Counted from the stretch's first letter, positions 8,832-17,475 are shown. The stretch: DNA of 64,000 bases from Pyrobaculum oguniense TE7 (GCA_000247545.1 CP003316.1:777233-841232); one strand, 5' to 3'. Made by a program: numbers and translations. The notes: a model not told the origin generated them from the sequence alone.

Positions 8832-10112
8832 CTAGAACACACCGATTTCCTTAGCTATTTCCTCGGCCAGCCCTCCTCCGCCGAATCTAGCCCATATGGC
8901 GCAAGTCCCCTCGACGGACACCATGCAAGGGCCTATCGGCCTATCCGGCGTGCAAGCCTTCATGAAGAGCGGGCAGTCGGTGGGCTTCGCCTTGCCCAAG
9001 TTGACCTCGGCGCATTTACAGTTGGCCGGGAGGTCGTAGCGCCAAGTATCCGGCGTTAGGTCCGGTATGCCGAAATGCTCCAACGCGTCATGTTTCTTGA
9101 ATTCATCCCTCAGCGCAAGCCCGCTCTTTGGGATATAGCCTATGCCCCGCCAGGCCGAGTCCACGGTCTCGAACACAGTCCTTATGGACGACTGGGCTTT
9201 TAAGTCCCCCTCCCACGTTACAGCTCTCGTGTATTCTATCACCACCTTGTGCTCGCCTTTGGCTAACTGCCTCAGTATCTCCGCAACGGCGGTCAAGACG
9301 TCGTTGGGCTCGAAGCCCGCCACGACCACTGGTATCTCGAACTGTTCGGCCACGGGCCGCCACGCCTTGCCGCCCACTATGGTCGACACGTGGCCCGGCG
9401 CTATGACGCCCGATATGGGGAAGTCGGTGGGCTTCTCCCTCACGACCTCGAGCGTGTAGAACATGGCGGGCGGGGTGAGCTTGACCAAGGACATGAGCTT
9501 GAGGTGGTCGGGCACCAGCCCCTTCAAGATGGCCTCGGAATAGCCCGGCGCAACCGTCTCGAACCCTATCCCGACGAAGGCCGAGGGCTTGGCGTGTTTC
9601 CGCGCGTCCAAGATCGCGTGCAGGAACGAATGCACTATCCTTACGTCGCCGCCCAGCGCCCTCGCCTCGGCGAGCGAGCGCGCGCCCTTGACGGGGCGCA
9701 GAGCCGGCAACTTGTACACGTCCCCATAGGTGTAGATCACGACGCCTTCAAGGGCCAGCTTGATGGCTTGCTCTATGTAGTAGGAGGGCGTGACGCACAC
9801 GGGGCAGCCCGGCCCCGCGACGAGCTCCACGTTGTCGACCCCGGCCTTCTTCAAAAGGCTCCTCAAGCCGAAGTGGACTATAGTCCACTCGTGCGTGCCG
9901 CAGAAATCCATGATCTTATAGACATAGCCCGGATCCCTTGCCTTGAGCTCCTCGGAGTACTTCTTGATGCTCCGGATAAGGGTCGAGGTCACTGCCGTCT
10001 TGCGCCTAAACGCCTGCTCTATCGCGGCAATCTCGCGTTTCATCACGGGACATTTCCAGCAGTCCAACATGGGCGCCACCGGGAAGTCCGTCGGGAGCGA
10101 AACGCACGACAT
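8832..10112 (-). CDS. hypD: hydrogenase maturation factor HypD
   Basis: Fe-S scaffold on which the Fe(CN)2CO moiety of [NiFe] hydrogenase is assembled with HypC. Visible motifs are DFCGTHEWTI and GPGCPVCVTP (the conserved CGTHE and GPGCPVC), and a C-terminal [4Fe-4S] cysteine set (NCKCAEVN, DCPLF, KACTP, CAIW). An N-terminal extension contains DCWKCP, a CxxC not required in the bacterial protein. Length of 426 residues is a little above the usual 370-380 because of it. Followed immediately by hypC. An ATG inside the extension (about residue 15) is an alternative start. Confidence 0.95.
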   Translation of the reverse strand: MSCVSLPTDFPVAPMLDCWKCPVMKREIAAIEQAFRRKTAVTSTLIRSIKKYSEELKARDPGYVYKIMDFCGTHEWTIVHFGLRSLLKKAGVDNVELVAGPGCPVCVTPSYYIEQAIKLALEGVVIYTYGDVYKLPALRPVKGARSLAEARALGGDVRIVHSFLHAILDARKHAKPSAFVGIGFETVAPGYSEAILKGLVPDHLKLMSLVKLTPPAMFYTLEVVREKPTDFPISGVIAPGHVSTIVGGKAWRPVAEQFEIPVVVAGFEPNDVLTAVAEILRQLAKGEHKVVIEYTRAVTWEGDLKAQSSIRTVFETVDSAWRGIGYIPKSGLALRDEFKKHDALEHFGIPDLTPDTWRYDLPANCKCAEVNLGKAKPTDCPLFMKACTPDRPIGPCMVSVEGTCAIWARFGGGGLAEEIAKEIGVF

Positions 10113-10153
10113 GGAGCACTCGCCGCTTCTTAGCTAAAAACTACAGCTTTCAC

Positions 10154-10372
10154 TTAAATGAAAAATCTCGCCAAAGGGCTGAATTGTTTACAAAGAATTC
10201 CTTTATTGCCCCACCATACGCCGCTGTTTACCGTAGCTATCCAGTCCCAGAAGGGCCCAGATAAGTTGAACTCGCCTTGAACGATCTTGAGTAGCTTCCA
10301 CATGCCGACAGCCGCGACGTCACAAGCACTCATCGAGGCGTTGGCGTGGGCCGCCCCGCAGAGGCCCAAACG
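10154..10372 (-). pseudogene. fragment of a [NiFe] hydrogenase large subunit L1 region
   Basis: A 71-residue open stretch begins RLGLCGAAHANASMSACD, nearly the L1 nickel-binding region of the intact large subunit at 1221 (RSCGVCGAAHANASTRACD) with two residues missing around the first Cys. Beyond it the sequence (KIVQGEFNLSG, FWDWIATVNSG) does not align with the intact subunit. No upstream or downstream hydrogenase sequence continues it. It sits just upstream of hypD in the same direction, so it may be the scar of a second hydrogenase operon that once preceded hypD. Confidence 0.6.
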
Positions 10373-10409
10373 ACGAGAAACGACTTATCGTTTCAGTACG
10401 AAAGAAATC

Positions 10410-11153
10410 CTAGAACAATACCCCTTTATGTTCCCTCAATATCAAGGGCCTTACGCCGTATACCGCCTCCAGGACATCCTCGCTGAAGGTCCCTTCGACG
10501 GGGCCAGCGGCGTGTATTTCGCCGTCTTTCATGAAAATGGCGTAGTCGGCGTATTTATATGCGATATTCAAGTCGTGTAGAACGGCTATTACGGTCGCCG
10601 TCTTCGATAAATCCTTAAGAATGCTCATTATCCGCAGTTGGTTCCTTACGTCGAGGTTGTTGAGAGGCTCGTCGAGGAGGAGGACCCTGGGCTCAACGGC
10701 GAGAGCCCTCGCGATTAACACCAGCTGAAGCTCCCCGCCGCTTAGCTCTTCGAGGAATCTATCCCTTAGGTGGGAAGCCCCCACTAGCTTAAGGGCCTCC
10801 TCGGCCTTCTCGTAATCCCGCGCCGAGGGGTAGAGCATCATGTGAGGCTTCCTAGAGCTGACCACCAAGTCGATAGCTCTCAGCCGGCCTGTGGGAGAGA
10901 TCCTCTGCGGGACGTAGCCCAGCTGCTTGTAGAGTTCCTTGCCAAGCTCCCTCGTGGATCTCCCATTGACGTACACCACGCCCCTCTTGACCCTCAAGAC
11001 GCCGGCTATTACCCGGAGGAGGGTGGTCTTGCCGGAGCCGTTTGGGCCCAAGATGGCGGTGACGGCGTTCGGCGGAATGTCCACGGTAATTCCCTTGAGG
11101 ACGGGGCGGCCTGGGTAGGAGAACTCCACCCCCTCCACCCTCACCCTCACCAT
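10410..11153 (-). CDS. iron/metal-chelate ABC transporter ATPase (FecE/BtuD type)
   Basis: ATPase of a siderophore/cobalamin-type importer. Walker A is GPNGSGKT, the Q-loop is in GYVPQRI, the signature is LSGGELQ, Walker B is VLLLDEP followed by NNLD, and the switch His is in AVLHDLN. The ATG at 11153 overlaps the permease stop by 7 bases and places the protein start at MVRVRVEGVEFSYPG; the longer frame to 11444 lies antisense to nothing useful and is discarded. Last gene of the FecB-C-E set. Confidence 0.93.
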   Translation of the reverse strand: MVRVRVEGVEFSYPGRPVLKGITVDIPPNAVTAILGPNGSGKTTLLRVIAGVLRVKRGVVYVNGRSTRELGKELYKQLGYVPQRISPTGRLRAIDLVVSSRKPHMMLYPSARDYEKAEEALKLVGASHLRDRFLEELSGGELQLVLIARALAVEPRVLLLDEPLNNLDVRNQLRIMSILKDLSKTATVIAVLHDLNIAYKYADYAIFMKDGEIHAAGPVEGTFSEDVLEAVYGVRPLILREHKGVLF

Positions 11154-12163
11154 GCCTCCCCCCTCTTCCTGGCTTGTAGCAGTAGGGCTAGGATGAAGGC
11201 CGCCCCTATGAAGGACATGGTGATCCCCACGGGGATTATCACGGGGGGCTTCACCACTCTGCCCAACACGTCTGCGCCTAGAAGGAGCCAAGCCCCCGTG
11301 AGTGCAGACGCCGGCATGAGCCTTCTGTGCTCCCCGCCTATTATCAGCCTCGCCATGTTGGGAGCCGCCAGCCCGACGAAGCCTATCACGCCGGTGAAGC
11401 TGACGAGGACTGCGACAGATGCGCTTGAGGCCAGCAGAGTCCACAGACGTAGCTTCCTCGGCTCCACCCCCGACGACTTGGCCACCTCGTCGCCAGCCGA
11501 CATGAGGTTGAAGTCCACCGCCCTAAGCCAGAAGTAGGCCAGAGTAGCCACGGAAACTGCCAACAGCAGATAGCTCTCCTCAAGGGAGGGCCTCCCCACG
11601 TCGCCGAAGGTCCAGAAGACCACCGCCGCCGTCTGGAGGTCGTTGAGGAATAGGTATTGAAGGAGGGCCAACAAAGCTTGGTACATGGAGGAGACGGCTA
11701 TCATTGCTAAGATGATTGAGGCCAAGGTGAAGCCGCCCAGCGACGCGAAGAGTAGCACGAGCAAGGCGTTGGCGAAAGCCGCGGCGAAAGCTGAGGCGAT
11801 GACGAAATAGGGGTTCGTGACGGACACAAGCCCCCTAGCCACTGCGCCGGAACCTGCCAGGAATATCGCAAGCGCCACGCCCACGGCGGCCGCTTGGGGG
11901 ATGCCGAGGGTGAAGGGCGAGGCTAGGGGGTTTCTCAACGCCGACTGAAGCGCGGCACCGGCCACGGCCAAGGCCGCGCCGACGGCCACCGCGGTCACGG
12001 CTCTGGCTAGTCTCATACGTGCCACCGCGCCCTCGGGCCCTTGCGAGTTTACGGCGCTGAGGACGTCCAAGGACGACATGTGGAAAACGCCGATGGAGAG
12101 GGAATATAGGAAAAGCGAGATTAACGCGGCGGCTGACGCGGCGATGTAGAGGGCTATCCGCAT
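11147..12163 (-). CDS. iron/metal-chelate ABC transporter permease (FecCD/BtuC type)
   Basis: Membrane permease of 338 residues with about ten hydrophobic helices. Family markers include GAALAVAGAALQSALRNPLA near the N terminus and the cytoplasmic coupling element GVIGFVGLAAPNMAR later, both classic FecCD features. It overlaps the binding-protein gene upstream (10 bases) and the ATPase gene downstream (7 bases). One permease gene implies a homodimer as in BtuC. The substrate would be a metal chelate; which metal cannot be read from the permease. Confidence 0.93.
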   Translation of the reverse strand: MRIALYIAASAAALISLFLYSLSIGVFHMSSLDVLSAVNSQGPEGAVARMRLARAVTAVAVGAALAVAGAALQSALRNPLASPFTLGIPQAAAVGVALAIFLAGSGAVARGLVSVTNPYFVIASAFAAAFANALLVLLFASLGGFTLASIILAMIAVSSMYQALLALLQYLFLNDLQTAAVVFWTFGDVGRPSLEESYLLLAVSVATLAYFWLRAVDFNLMSAGDEVAKSSGVEPRKLRLWTLLASSASVAVLVSFTGVIGFVGLAAPNMARLIIGGEHRRLMPASALTGAWLLLGADVLGRVVKPPVIIPVGITMSFIGAAFILALLLQARKRGEAW

Positions 12164-13383
12164 GGGAAGCTCAGCTTCCTGAACCCCCCGCCGAAGTCCT
12201 TGGCTATTTTTTGATATAAGGGCATTCCTAGGAACACCTCGTAGATCTCATTAGCCTTGGCGATTGGGTCCACGTCGGCGAAGCGGTTTGGGTAGAGCAC
12301 TTTGCCCATGTAGTAGGCGTCGGCGAACATCGTGGCTATGTTGGTCCAATAGTAGTTGAAGGGCAATATGCCGTATACTCTACCCTCCTTGAACGCCTTT
12401 AGGGAGCAGTAGAGATCCCTCGATCTGTTGTAGTCTTGTAAGACGGTCATGTAGTTGCCCAAATCCACGAAGACGACGTCTGGCTGGGCTTGGAGGAGGG
12501 CCTCCCAGCTTATCTGGGCGCCCGGCTTTATGCCGTATTTATCGGCCACGTTGGGCGTGTTGAGGAGGACTAACGGCGGGAATCCAGCTTGGGTGCTGGT
12601 GAAAGGCTGGCCTCCCTTGAAGGATACAGCGCCGACGTATACAGTGGGCCTATTAGTGATGTTGGCTGTGCGCGCTTTTAAGTCTGCTATAAGCGACTTC
12701 ATGTAGGCGATCAACTGCTCAGCTCTCTGCTCCCTGCCCAGAACCTTGCCCAAGACCTTCAGCGAGTAGAAAAGCTCCGTGAAGTTGATGGAGCCCGTCG
12801 TGCCGTAGGACACGACCACCACGGGTATGCCGGTCTTCTGTTGCACCTCGTCCGGCGTATTCGCCAATACAGGCGTCATTATTATGACGTCGGGCTTCAC
12901 GGCCATTATAGCCTCGAAGTTCACGGGGCTGTCGGGGCCTCCCTGGCCTACGATTGGCAGGTTCGTTAAATTCTTGGCCCATATCACGTAGCCGTAATCC
13001 CTCCCTTGAGGAGGCCTTTTCTCCATTGCCTCAATGCCCACCAATATATCCGTGGCGTTGAGGTACACCACCAGGCGCAAGGCGCCGGGGCCCATAGCCA
13101 CTGCTCTTTTCACTGGCACCCTTATCCTGACCTCTCTACCCACTACGTCCTTGATAACGAGGAATTGAGGAGAAGCCACAGACGGCGGAGTAGCGGAAGA
13201 CGTAGTGGATGACGTTGATGAGGGCGTCGCGGTCGCGGAGGACGTCGTGAGCGACGTTAACGAAGGCGCCGACGCCGTCTGCGGGGGAAGCTGGGAGGAG
13301 GGCAGAGCCCGCAGTGTTAGATACAATGCGATTGTCAGGACGGCAGCGATTATTAGGACGGAGGCCCAAAGGACCTTGCCCAT
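12154..13383 (-). CDS. metal-chelate ABC transporter substrate-binding protein (FepB/BtuF type)
   Basis: Extracellular binding protein, 409 residues. An N-terminal membrane anchor (VLIIAAVLTIALYL) is followed by a Ser/Thr/Pro-rich linker of about 40 residues typical of glycosylated archaeal binding proteins, then a type III periplasmic-binding fold (DVVGREVRIRVPVKRAVAMG; IMAVKPDVIIM; LLQAQPDVVFVD). First gene of the FecB-C-E operon. A palindrome lies 26-48 bases upstream of the start. The neighbours (FmdE, DUF364, Hyp genes) suggest a nickel, cobalt or molybdenum/tungsten chelate rather than iron; this is inference. Confidence 0.9.
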   Translation of the reverse strand: MGKVLWASVLIIAAVLTIALYLTLRALPSSQLPPQTASAPSLTSLTTSSATATPSSTSSTTSSATPPSVASPQFLVIKDVVGREVRIRVPVKRAVAMGPGALRLVVYLNATDILVGIEAMEKRPPQGRDYGYVIWAKNLTNLPIVGQGGPDSPVNFEAIMAVKPDVIIMTPVLANTPDEVQQKTGIPVVVVSYGTTGSINFTELFYSLKVLGKVLGREQRAEQLIAYMKSLIADLKARTANITNRPTVYVGAVSFKGGQPFTSTQAGFPPLVLLNTPNVADKYGIKPGAQISWEALLQAQPDVVFVDLGNYMTVLQDYNRSRDLYCSLKAFKEGRVYGILPFNYYWTNIATMFADAYYMGKVLYPNRFADVDPIAKANEIYEVFLGMPLYQKIAKDFGGGFRKLSFPCG

Positions 13384-13408
13384 AGAACCCCCAAGGACTG
13401 GGTTTTTA

Positions 13409-13431
13409 AGTATTACTCATGTAGTAATACT
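13409..13431. promoter_or_regulatory. palindromic operator candidate upstream of the FecB-type gene
   Basis: Perfect inverted repeat AGTATTAC-N7-GTAATACT, located 26-48 bases before the binding-protein start. The inner TTAC/GTAA halves are shared with the palindrome in the DUF364-hypF intergenic region and a half-site before the FmdE gene. Such placement is what a metal-responsive repressor would use. The regulator is not identified. Confidence 0.5.
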
Positions 13432-13524
13432 GTCTTATATGGATCGGTTCCCGAAAGAGATGCCTTCTCGAAGAGCTCCGGATCGCCTGCCTCTACGTGT
13501 TTAACGTGGATCAGTTGCGCGGCC

Positions 13525-14382
13525 TCATCCAAGTGTCTCAACAAGGCGGCGGACATGGCCAGCTTCGAACTTGGGGTGTCCCCCCACCACGCCGGCGATT
13601 TCTCTAGCCTTCTCCCAGTCGAAGGAGATCACGAGAACCTCCTCGCGTCCTCTGTCGTGTATAAACGCTATATATGCGGGATCTCCTCCCAACGATCTCC
13701 TCAGCTCTTGCCGGCGATCTTCCGTTAAGAACTTAACGGAGAAGTTCCTCTTGCCGGGCGTCGCGTCGAGGACTTGTATCAACAAGTCGTCCTTGCACCA
13801 CGGCGGTGCGGAGACGAGTTTTATCTCGACGCCTTGTTTGAGAAGGCCGAGTTCCTCCAGGCGGCGTATGATCAAATAGCCCGATATTAGGCCCGGGCAC
13901 ACGTGATTGTGCAACTCCGCGCCTAGCAACAGCTCATGTGAAGCGCCCGAGAGCCATGCCGCGAGTATCGTCAAATATCGGGCCTTATCGCTCCACCCCT
14001 CAGCTCCTCCCGGCGAGAGGGGCTCCCACTTGATGTAATCCGCAGTCGCCCGGTCGCATGCGGCGATTTTCTCCACGGCGCTTCTAGCGACCCTCGCGTA
14101 TACTCCTTTGGAGGAATCCTTGTTGTAGGCTACCAGATGTAAATCGGCATAATACGGCGAGTGGACCGGCACCACGTTGTAGTAGAGCTCGAGCCCTTTT
14201 TCTAGAAACGCCGTCATGACCGGAGCTACGCTGTATCCTCTAGAGGTCAGAAACTTCGCGTTAGTGGCGACGAAGGCGTTTTCCGGGCCTAAAGCGCCTA
14301 TCTTCTCCTCGATTAGGGCCAGGAGCTTTCTGCCAAGCTCCTTGAAGGCGCAGGCTACGTTATGCGGATTACAGCCTTTCAT
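13525..14382 (-). CDS. FmdE-domain protein of metal-uptake cluster
   Basis: Protein of 285 residues whose C-terminal half has the FmdE signature AELHNHVCPGLISGYL (His and Cys ligands) followed by KLVSAPPWCKDDLLIQVLD, the metal-binding Cys-rich core of the FmdE family. The N-terminal half, about 130 residues, is unassigned. FmdE proteins were first seen next to molybdenum formylmethanofuran dehydrogenase genes and recur beside metal transporters. Here it lies between the FecB-C-E transporter and a DUF364 gene on the same strand. A metal-sensing, chelating or chelate-processing role is inferred. Confidence 0.8.
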   Translation of the reverse strand: MKGCNPHNVACAFKELGRKLLALIEEKIGALGPENAFVATNAKFLTSRGYSVAPVMTAFLEKGLELYYNVVPVHSPYYADLHLVAYNKDSSKGVYARVARSAVEKIAACDRATADYIKWEPLSPGGAEGWSDKARYLTILAAWLSGASHELLLGAELHNHVCPGLISGYLIIRRLEELGLLKQGVEIKLVSAPPWCKDDLLIQVLDATPGKRNFSVKFLTEDRRQELRRSLGGDPAYIAFIHDRGREEVLVISFDWEKAREIAGVVGGHPKFEAGHVRRLVETLG

Positions 14383-14385
14383 GTC

Positions 14386-14394
14386 AGTAATACT
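14386..14394. promoter_or_regulatory. half-site AGTAATACT before the FmdE-domain gene
   Basis: The 9-base sequence AGTAATACT lies 4-12 bases upstream of the FmdE-gene start and matches the right arm of the palindrome at 13409-13431. A partial AGTATT follows at 14408. Arrangement is everted rather than inverted, so binding is less certain than at the two full palindromes. Confidence 0.3.
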
Positions 14395-14404
14395 ATTTCT
14401 GTAT

Positions 14405-15145
14405 TTAAGTATTCCTTAAATCCACAACATAAGGCACGCCGAGGTCCGAGTGTATGGCCAGCGAGATGTATCCACCTCGCTTGAGGTGGTTGACGGCAAC
14501 CTCTATCTTGAACTTCATAGAGGCGAGCACGTGAACCCTCGAGCCCTTGACCAGTGCTGGGTGTACGCCGGCCGTGGGCCCCGTCAGTATGTTGAGACCC
14601 TGGGAGAGCTCCAGCACTCTATCCAAGGTGAAGTTGAGGAGGGTCATCCCAGTGATCACCAAGGTCCTACACCGCGGGAGCAGGAGCTCTTCCTCAACGT
14701 CGGAGTAGGCGCGCCATCTGAGCTCCCTTGACCTCTCGAACACCCAAACCTCTTTCCCCTCTCTTCTGAGCTTCTCCGCCAACGGCCCCATGTTGCCCAC
14801 GAGGCATATGGGCTCCTCCTCGAGGTAAGGGTCGACTAAGCCAGGCGTTGCGTCTAGGTGGTACTGCGAAACGGCGTTCATCATGGCCACTCCTAGCACT
14901 CTGTTGAGCGGGTTTAGGTCCGTCACGAACTCCGGCATCTCCTCCAGCCGGGGTCGCCTCACTTCGCCCAAATCGTGGAGATCCTCGTGGGGTATGTGGG
15001 CGAACCCCAAGGCCTTCCCCTTAGGCCCCTCGACCACGACGTATCCGCCCTTGAGACATAGGCAGTAGTCAACGATCCTCAGACCTTCCGCCAGCGGGAC
15101 GGCCTTCTCTGCGAACGCCTTCACCAGCGGGCGCCTGGAGGCCAT
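14405..15145 (-). CDS. DUF364 (putative heavy-metal chelation) protein
   Basis: Protein of 246 residues of the DUF4213/DUF364 type. Seen: the AMMNAVSQYHLD segment of the N-terminal domain, the Rossmann-like ICLVGNMGPLAEKLRREG, and LVITGMTLLNFTLDRVLE with LTGPTAGVHPALV of the DUF364 domain. The DUF364 family is described as a putative heavy-metal chelation domain and is often found near metal transport and molybdenum enzyme genes. It is the first gene of the minus-strand metal cluster and divergent from hypF, with a palindrome between. The biochemical activity is unknown. Confidence 0.82.
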   Translation of the reverse strand: MASRRPLVKAFAEKAVPLAEGLRIVDYCLCLKGGYVVVEGPKGKALGFAHIPHEDLHDLGEVRRPRLEEMPEFVTDLNPLNRVLGVAMMNAVSQYHLDATPGLVDPYLEEEPICLVGNMGPLAEKLRREGKEVWVFERSRELRWRAYSDVEEELLLPRCRTLVITGMTLLNFTLDRVLELSQGLNILTGPTAGVHPALVKGSRVHVLASMKFKIEVAVNHLKRGGYISLAIHSDLGVPYVVDLRNT

Positions 15146-15183
15146 GACTCTGATGTTTCTCTCTATATTTTATGTTTAAGTCT

Positions 15184-15198
15184 GTGTTACCGTAACAC
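15184..15198. promoter_or_regulatory. palindrome between DUF364 gene and hypF
   Basis: Perfect inverted repeat GTGTTAC-C-GTAACAC in the 89-base divergent promoter region, 39-53 bases from the DUF364 start and 37-51 bases from the hypF start. The arms equal half-sites I recall being predicted for NikR regulons (GTGTTAC/GTAACAC), but those have a 13-15 base spacer, not one base. It could control both directions. Confidence 0.5.
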
Positions 15199-15234
15199 GG
15201 GGACAAATACTTAATACGGGGCCGAGTCATCATC

Positions 15235-17475
15235 GTGAGGGCATTCAAGATATACGCGGTGGGCATAGTGCAAGGGGTGGGCTTTCGCCCTTACGTGAAG
15301 ATGTTGGCGGACTCGCTAGGAGTCGCAGGATACGTCAAGAACATGGGAGGAGGCGAGGTGGAGATCTTCGTGGAGGGCGAGAGGGCCGCGAAGTTCGTCG
15401 AGGCGCTTTGGAACAGCAGGCCTAGGGCCATAGTGCTGGAGGAGCTCATAGTGCAGGAAGCCGAGCCCCAAGGCCGTAGATCGTTCGAGATCTTGAAAAG
15501 CGACGAGGAGGCCCGGACGCCTTCTAACGTGCCCCCGGATCTCGCCATCTGCGAAGAGTGTCTGAGAGAAGTCCTCGAGGGGGATGAGAGGAGGCGCGGG
15601 TACTATTTCAACTCTTGTAGCTTCTGCGGCCCCCGCTTCTCAGTGATGAGACGCCTTCCCTACGATAGGGAAAACACCAGCTGGGTCTCCTTCCCCATGT
15701 GCCCCCAATGCGCGGCCGAGTACTCTTCGCCCCGGCTCGGGGGTGTCAGGAGGTTCTTCTACCAGGGAATATCGTGTAAGCTTGATGGGCCTCGGGTGAG
15801 GCTCCTCGATTCTTCAGGCAAGCCGGTAGAGTCCGACAATCCGGTCTTGAAAGCGGCTGAGCTGGTATCAAGGGGGTACATTGTCGCCGTTAAGGGCATA
15901 GGTGGGTACCACATATTTGCCAGGGCGACTGACGACTCTGTTGTGGCTGAGCTAAGGCGCAGAAAGAGAAGGCCGAGCCAGCCCTTTGCGGTGATGGCCT
16001 TGGACTTGAGAGTCGCGGAGCGCCTAGTCCACATAGACGAGAGGGCTGCCAGCTTGTTAACGTCTCCTCAGAGGCCCATAGTCCTTCTGCCCAAGAAAGA
16101 GGACAGCCCAATCTCGCCGCTTGTGGCGCCCGGCTTGGACAAGGAAGGTGTGTTCCTGCCCTATACGGCTCTGCAGTATCTGCTGTTGGCCCACACCGAT
16201 GACAAATTCGCTGTTGCCACCAGCGGAAACGTGCACGGAGAACCTATGTGTAAGGATCTCAAATGCGCTTTAGAGAAGCTGGGGCGGGTAGTAGACTACT
16301 TGCTGGATCACGACTTGGAGATCGTGCATAGGGTCGACGACAGCGTGTTGAGGTTCACAAACGGCGTGCCGACTTTTCTGAGGAGGTCTAGGGGGTATGC
16401 CCCAGCGTGGATCCGCATACCCAGAAGGCTCAAGAGACCGGTGGTGGCCTTCGGGGCGGATCTCCAGACGGCCGGCGCCGTGGCCTTCGAGGACAAGGTG
16501 GTTTTGACCCAGTACATAGGCGATCTCGACAACTTCGACGCCCTTAAGGATCTCGACCAGGAGCTGAGGTGGTTCTTCAAGGCATATAGGCTTAGGGATC
16601 CTGTGTTGGTCTGTGACAAGAACCCGGCGTATAACAGCACGAGGCTCTGCAAGGAGTGGGCAGAGGAGCTGGGGGCGGAGACGTTCGTAGTTCAACACCA
16701 CCACGCCCACGCACTCGCCGCCGCAGCAGACGCCAAGCTCGACGAGCCCTTCGTGGCCATAGCCATAGACGGCGTAGGGTATGGCGATGACGGCATGGCT
16801 TGGGGTGGCGAGATCCTCTTCGTGGAAGGGGCCAAGTATGTGAGGGAGCGCCATCTGCGCTACGTGCCCATGCCCGGAGGCGATTTGGCCGCTTTGAGAC
16901 CTGCCAGAATGGCCGCGGCGTATTTCCACGAGGCCTTCGGCGAGGTGCCGATGTGGCTGGCGGAGCGTCTCCCCGGAGGCCTTCCGGAGCTGGAGGTGGT
17001 AGAGAGGGAGCTCAAGGCGCCTAAGCTATTCACGTCAAGCACGGGGAGGTTCCTAGACGCCGTGGCGGCGGCGTTGGGCGTGGCTTGGGAGCGCACCTAC
17101 GAGGGCGAGCCTGCCATAAGGCTGGAGGCGGCGGCCGCAGGCGGAAGGCCTCTGCCGCTTGAGGCAGAGGACCAAGTAGAGCTCTTCGCGCAGGCTGTCG
17201 AGGCGTATAGATCCCGCCGACCACTAAAAGACGTGGCGTACTCAGTACAGCTAAAGCTAGGCTCTATCCTTGGGACGTGGGCTTGCGAGAGCGCCCAGAG
17301 GAGAGGTGTCGATACAGTAGCTGTGTCGGGAGGAGCCGCAGTGAACGACTTCATAATAGCCGGCATAGCCCAGGAGATCGTGAGTTGCGGCCTGAGATTT
17401 ATACAACACATCAGGGCACCTCCAGGAGATGAAGGCATCGCCCTTGGTCAGTCATATATGACATCATTTACATGA
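15235..17475 (+). CDS. hypF: carbamoyltransferase HypF
   Basis: Makes the cyanide ligands of [NiFe] hydrogenase from carbamoyl phosphate with HypE. Domains in order: acylphosphatase (GIVQGVGFRPYV), zinc-finger region (CEEC, CSFCGPRF, CPQC), YrdC-like (GYIVAVKGIGGYHIFA; RRKRRPSQPFAVM), and Kae1-like carbamoyltransferase (VVQHHHAHALAAAADA; IDGVGYGDDG). Length of 746 residues is standard. Odd point: the last zinc-finger pair, normally CPxCGP, reads SCKLDGP, so one Cys is replaced by Asp, and the preceding RFH is RFF. The GTG start follows directly on the divergent promoter. Confidence 0.95.
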   Translation: MRAFKIYAVGIVQGVGFRPYVKMLADSLGVAGYVKNMGGGEVEIFVEGERAAKFVEALWNSRPRAIVLEELIVQEAEPQGRRSFEILKSDEEARTPSNVPPDLAICEECLREVLEGDERRRGYYFNSCSFCGPRFSVMRRLPYDRENTSWVSFPMCPQCAAEYSSPRLGGVRRFFYQGISCKLDGPRVRLLDSSGKPVESDNPVLKAAELVSRGYIVAVKGIGGYHIFARATDDSVVAELRRRKRRPSQPFAVMALDLRVAERLVHIDERAASLLTSPQRPIVLLPKKEDSPISPLVAPGLDKEGVFLPYTALQYLLLAHTDDKFAVATSGNVHGEPMCKDLKCALEKLGRVVDYLLDHDLEIVHRVDDSVLRFTNGVPTFLRRSRGYAPAWIRIPRRLKRPVVAFGADLQTAGAVAFEDKVVLTQYIGDLDNFDALKDLDQELRWFFKAYRLRDPVLVCDKNPAYNSTRLCKEWAEELGAETFVVQHHHAHALAAAADAKLDEPFVAIAIDGVGYGDDGMAWGGEILFVEGAKYVRERHLRYVPMPGGDLAALRPARMAAAYFHEAFGEVPMWLAERLPGGLPELEVVERELKAPKLFTSSTGRFLDAVAAALGVAWERTYEGEPAIRLEAAAAGGRPLPLEAEDQVELFAQAVEAYRSRRPLKDVAYSVQLKLGSILGTWACESAQRRGVDTVAVSGGAAVNDFIIAGIAQEIVSCGLRFIQHIRAPPGDEGIALGQSYMTSFT

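Noticed and set aside
9390-10137. 247-residue plus-strand frame opposite hypD
   Set aside because: It is a shadow of hypD, whose motifs are unambiguous.
15184-15198. Naming the palindrome a NikR box
   Set aside because: The arms match my recollection of NikR half-sites, but the one-base spacer does not, and no nikR gene is in the window.
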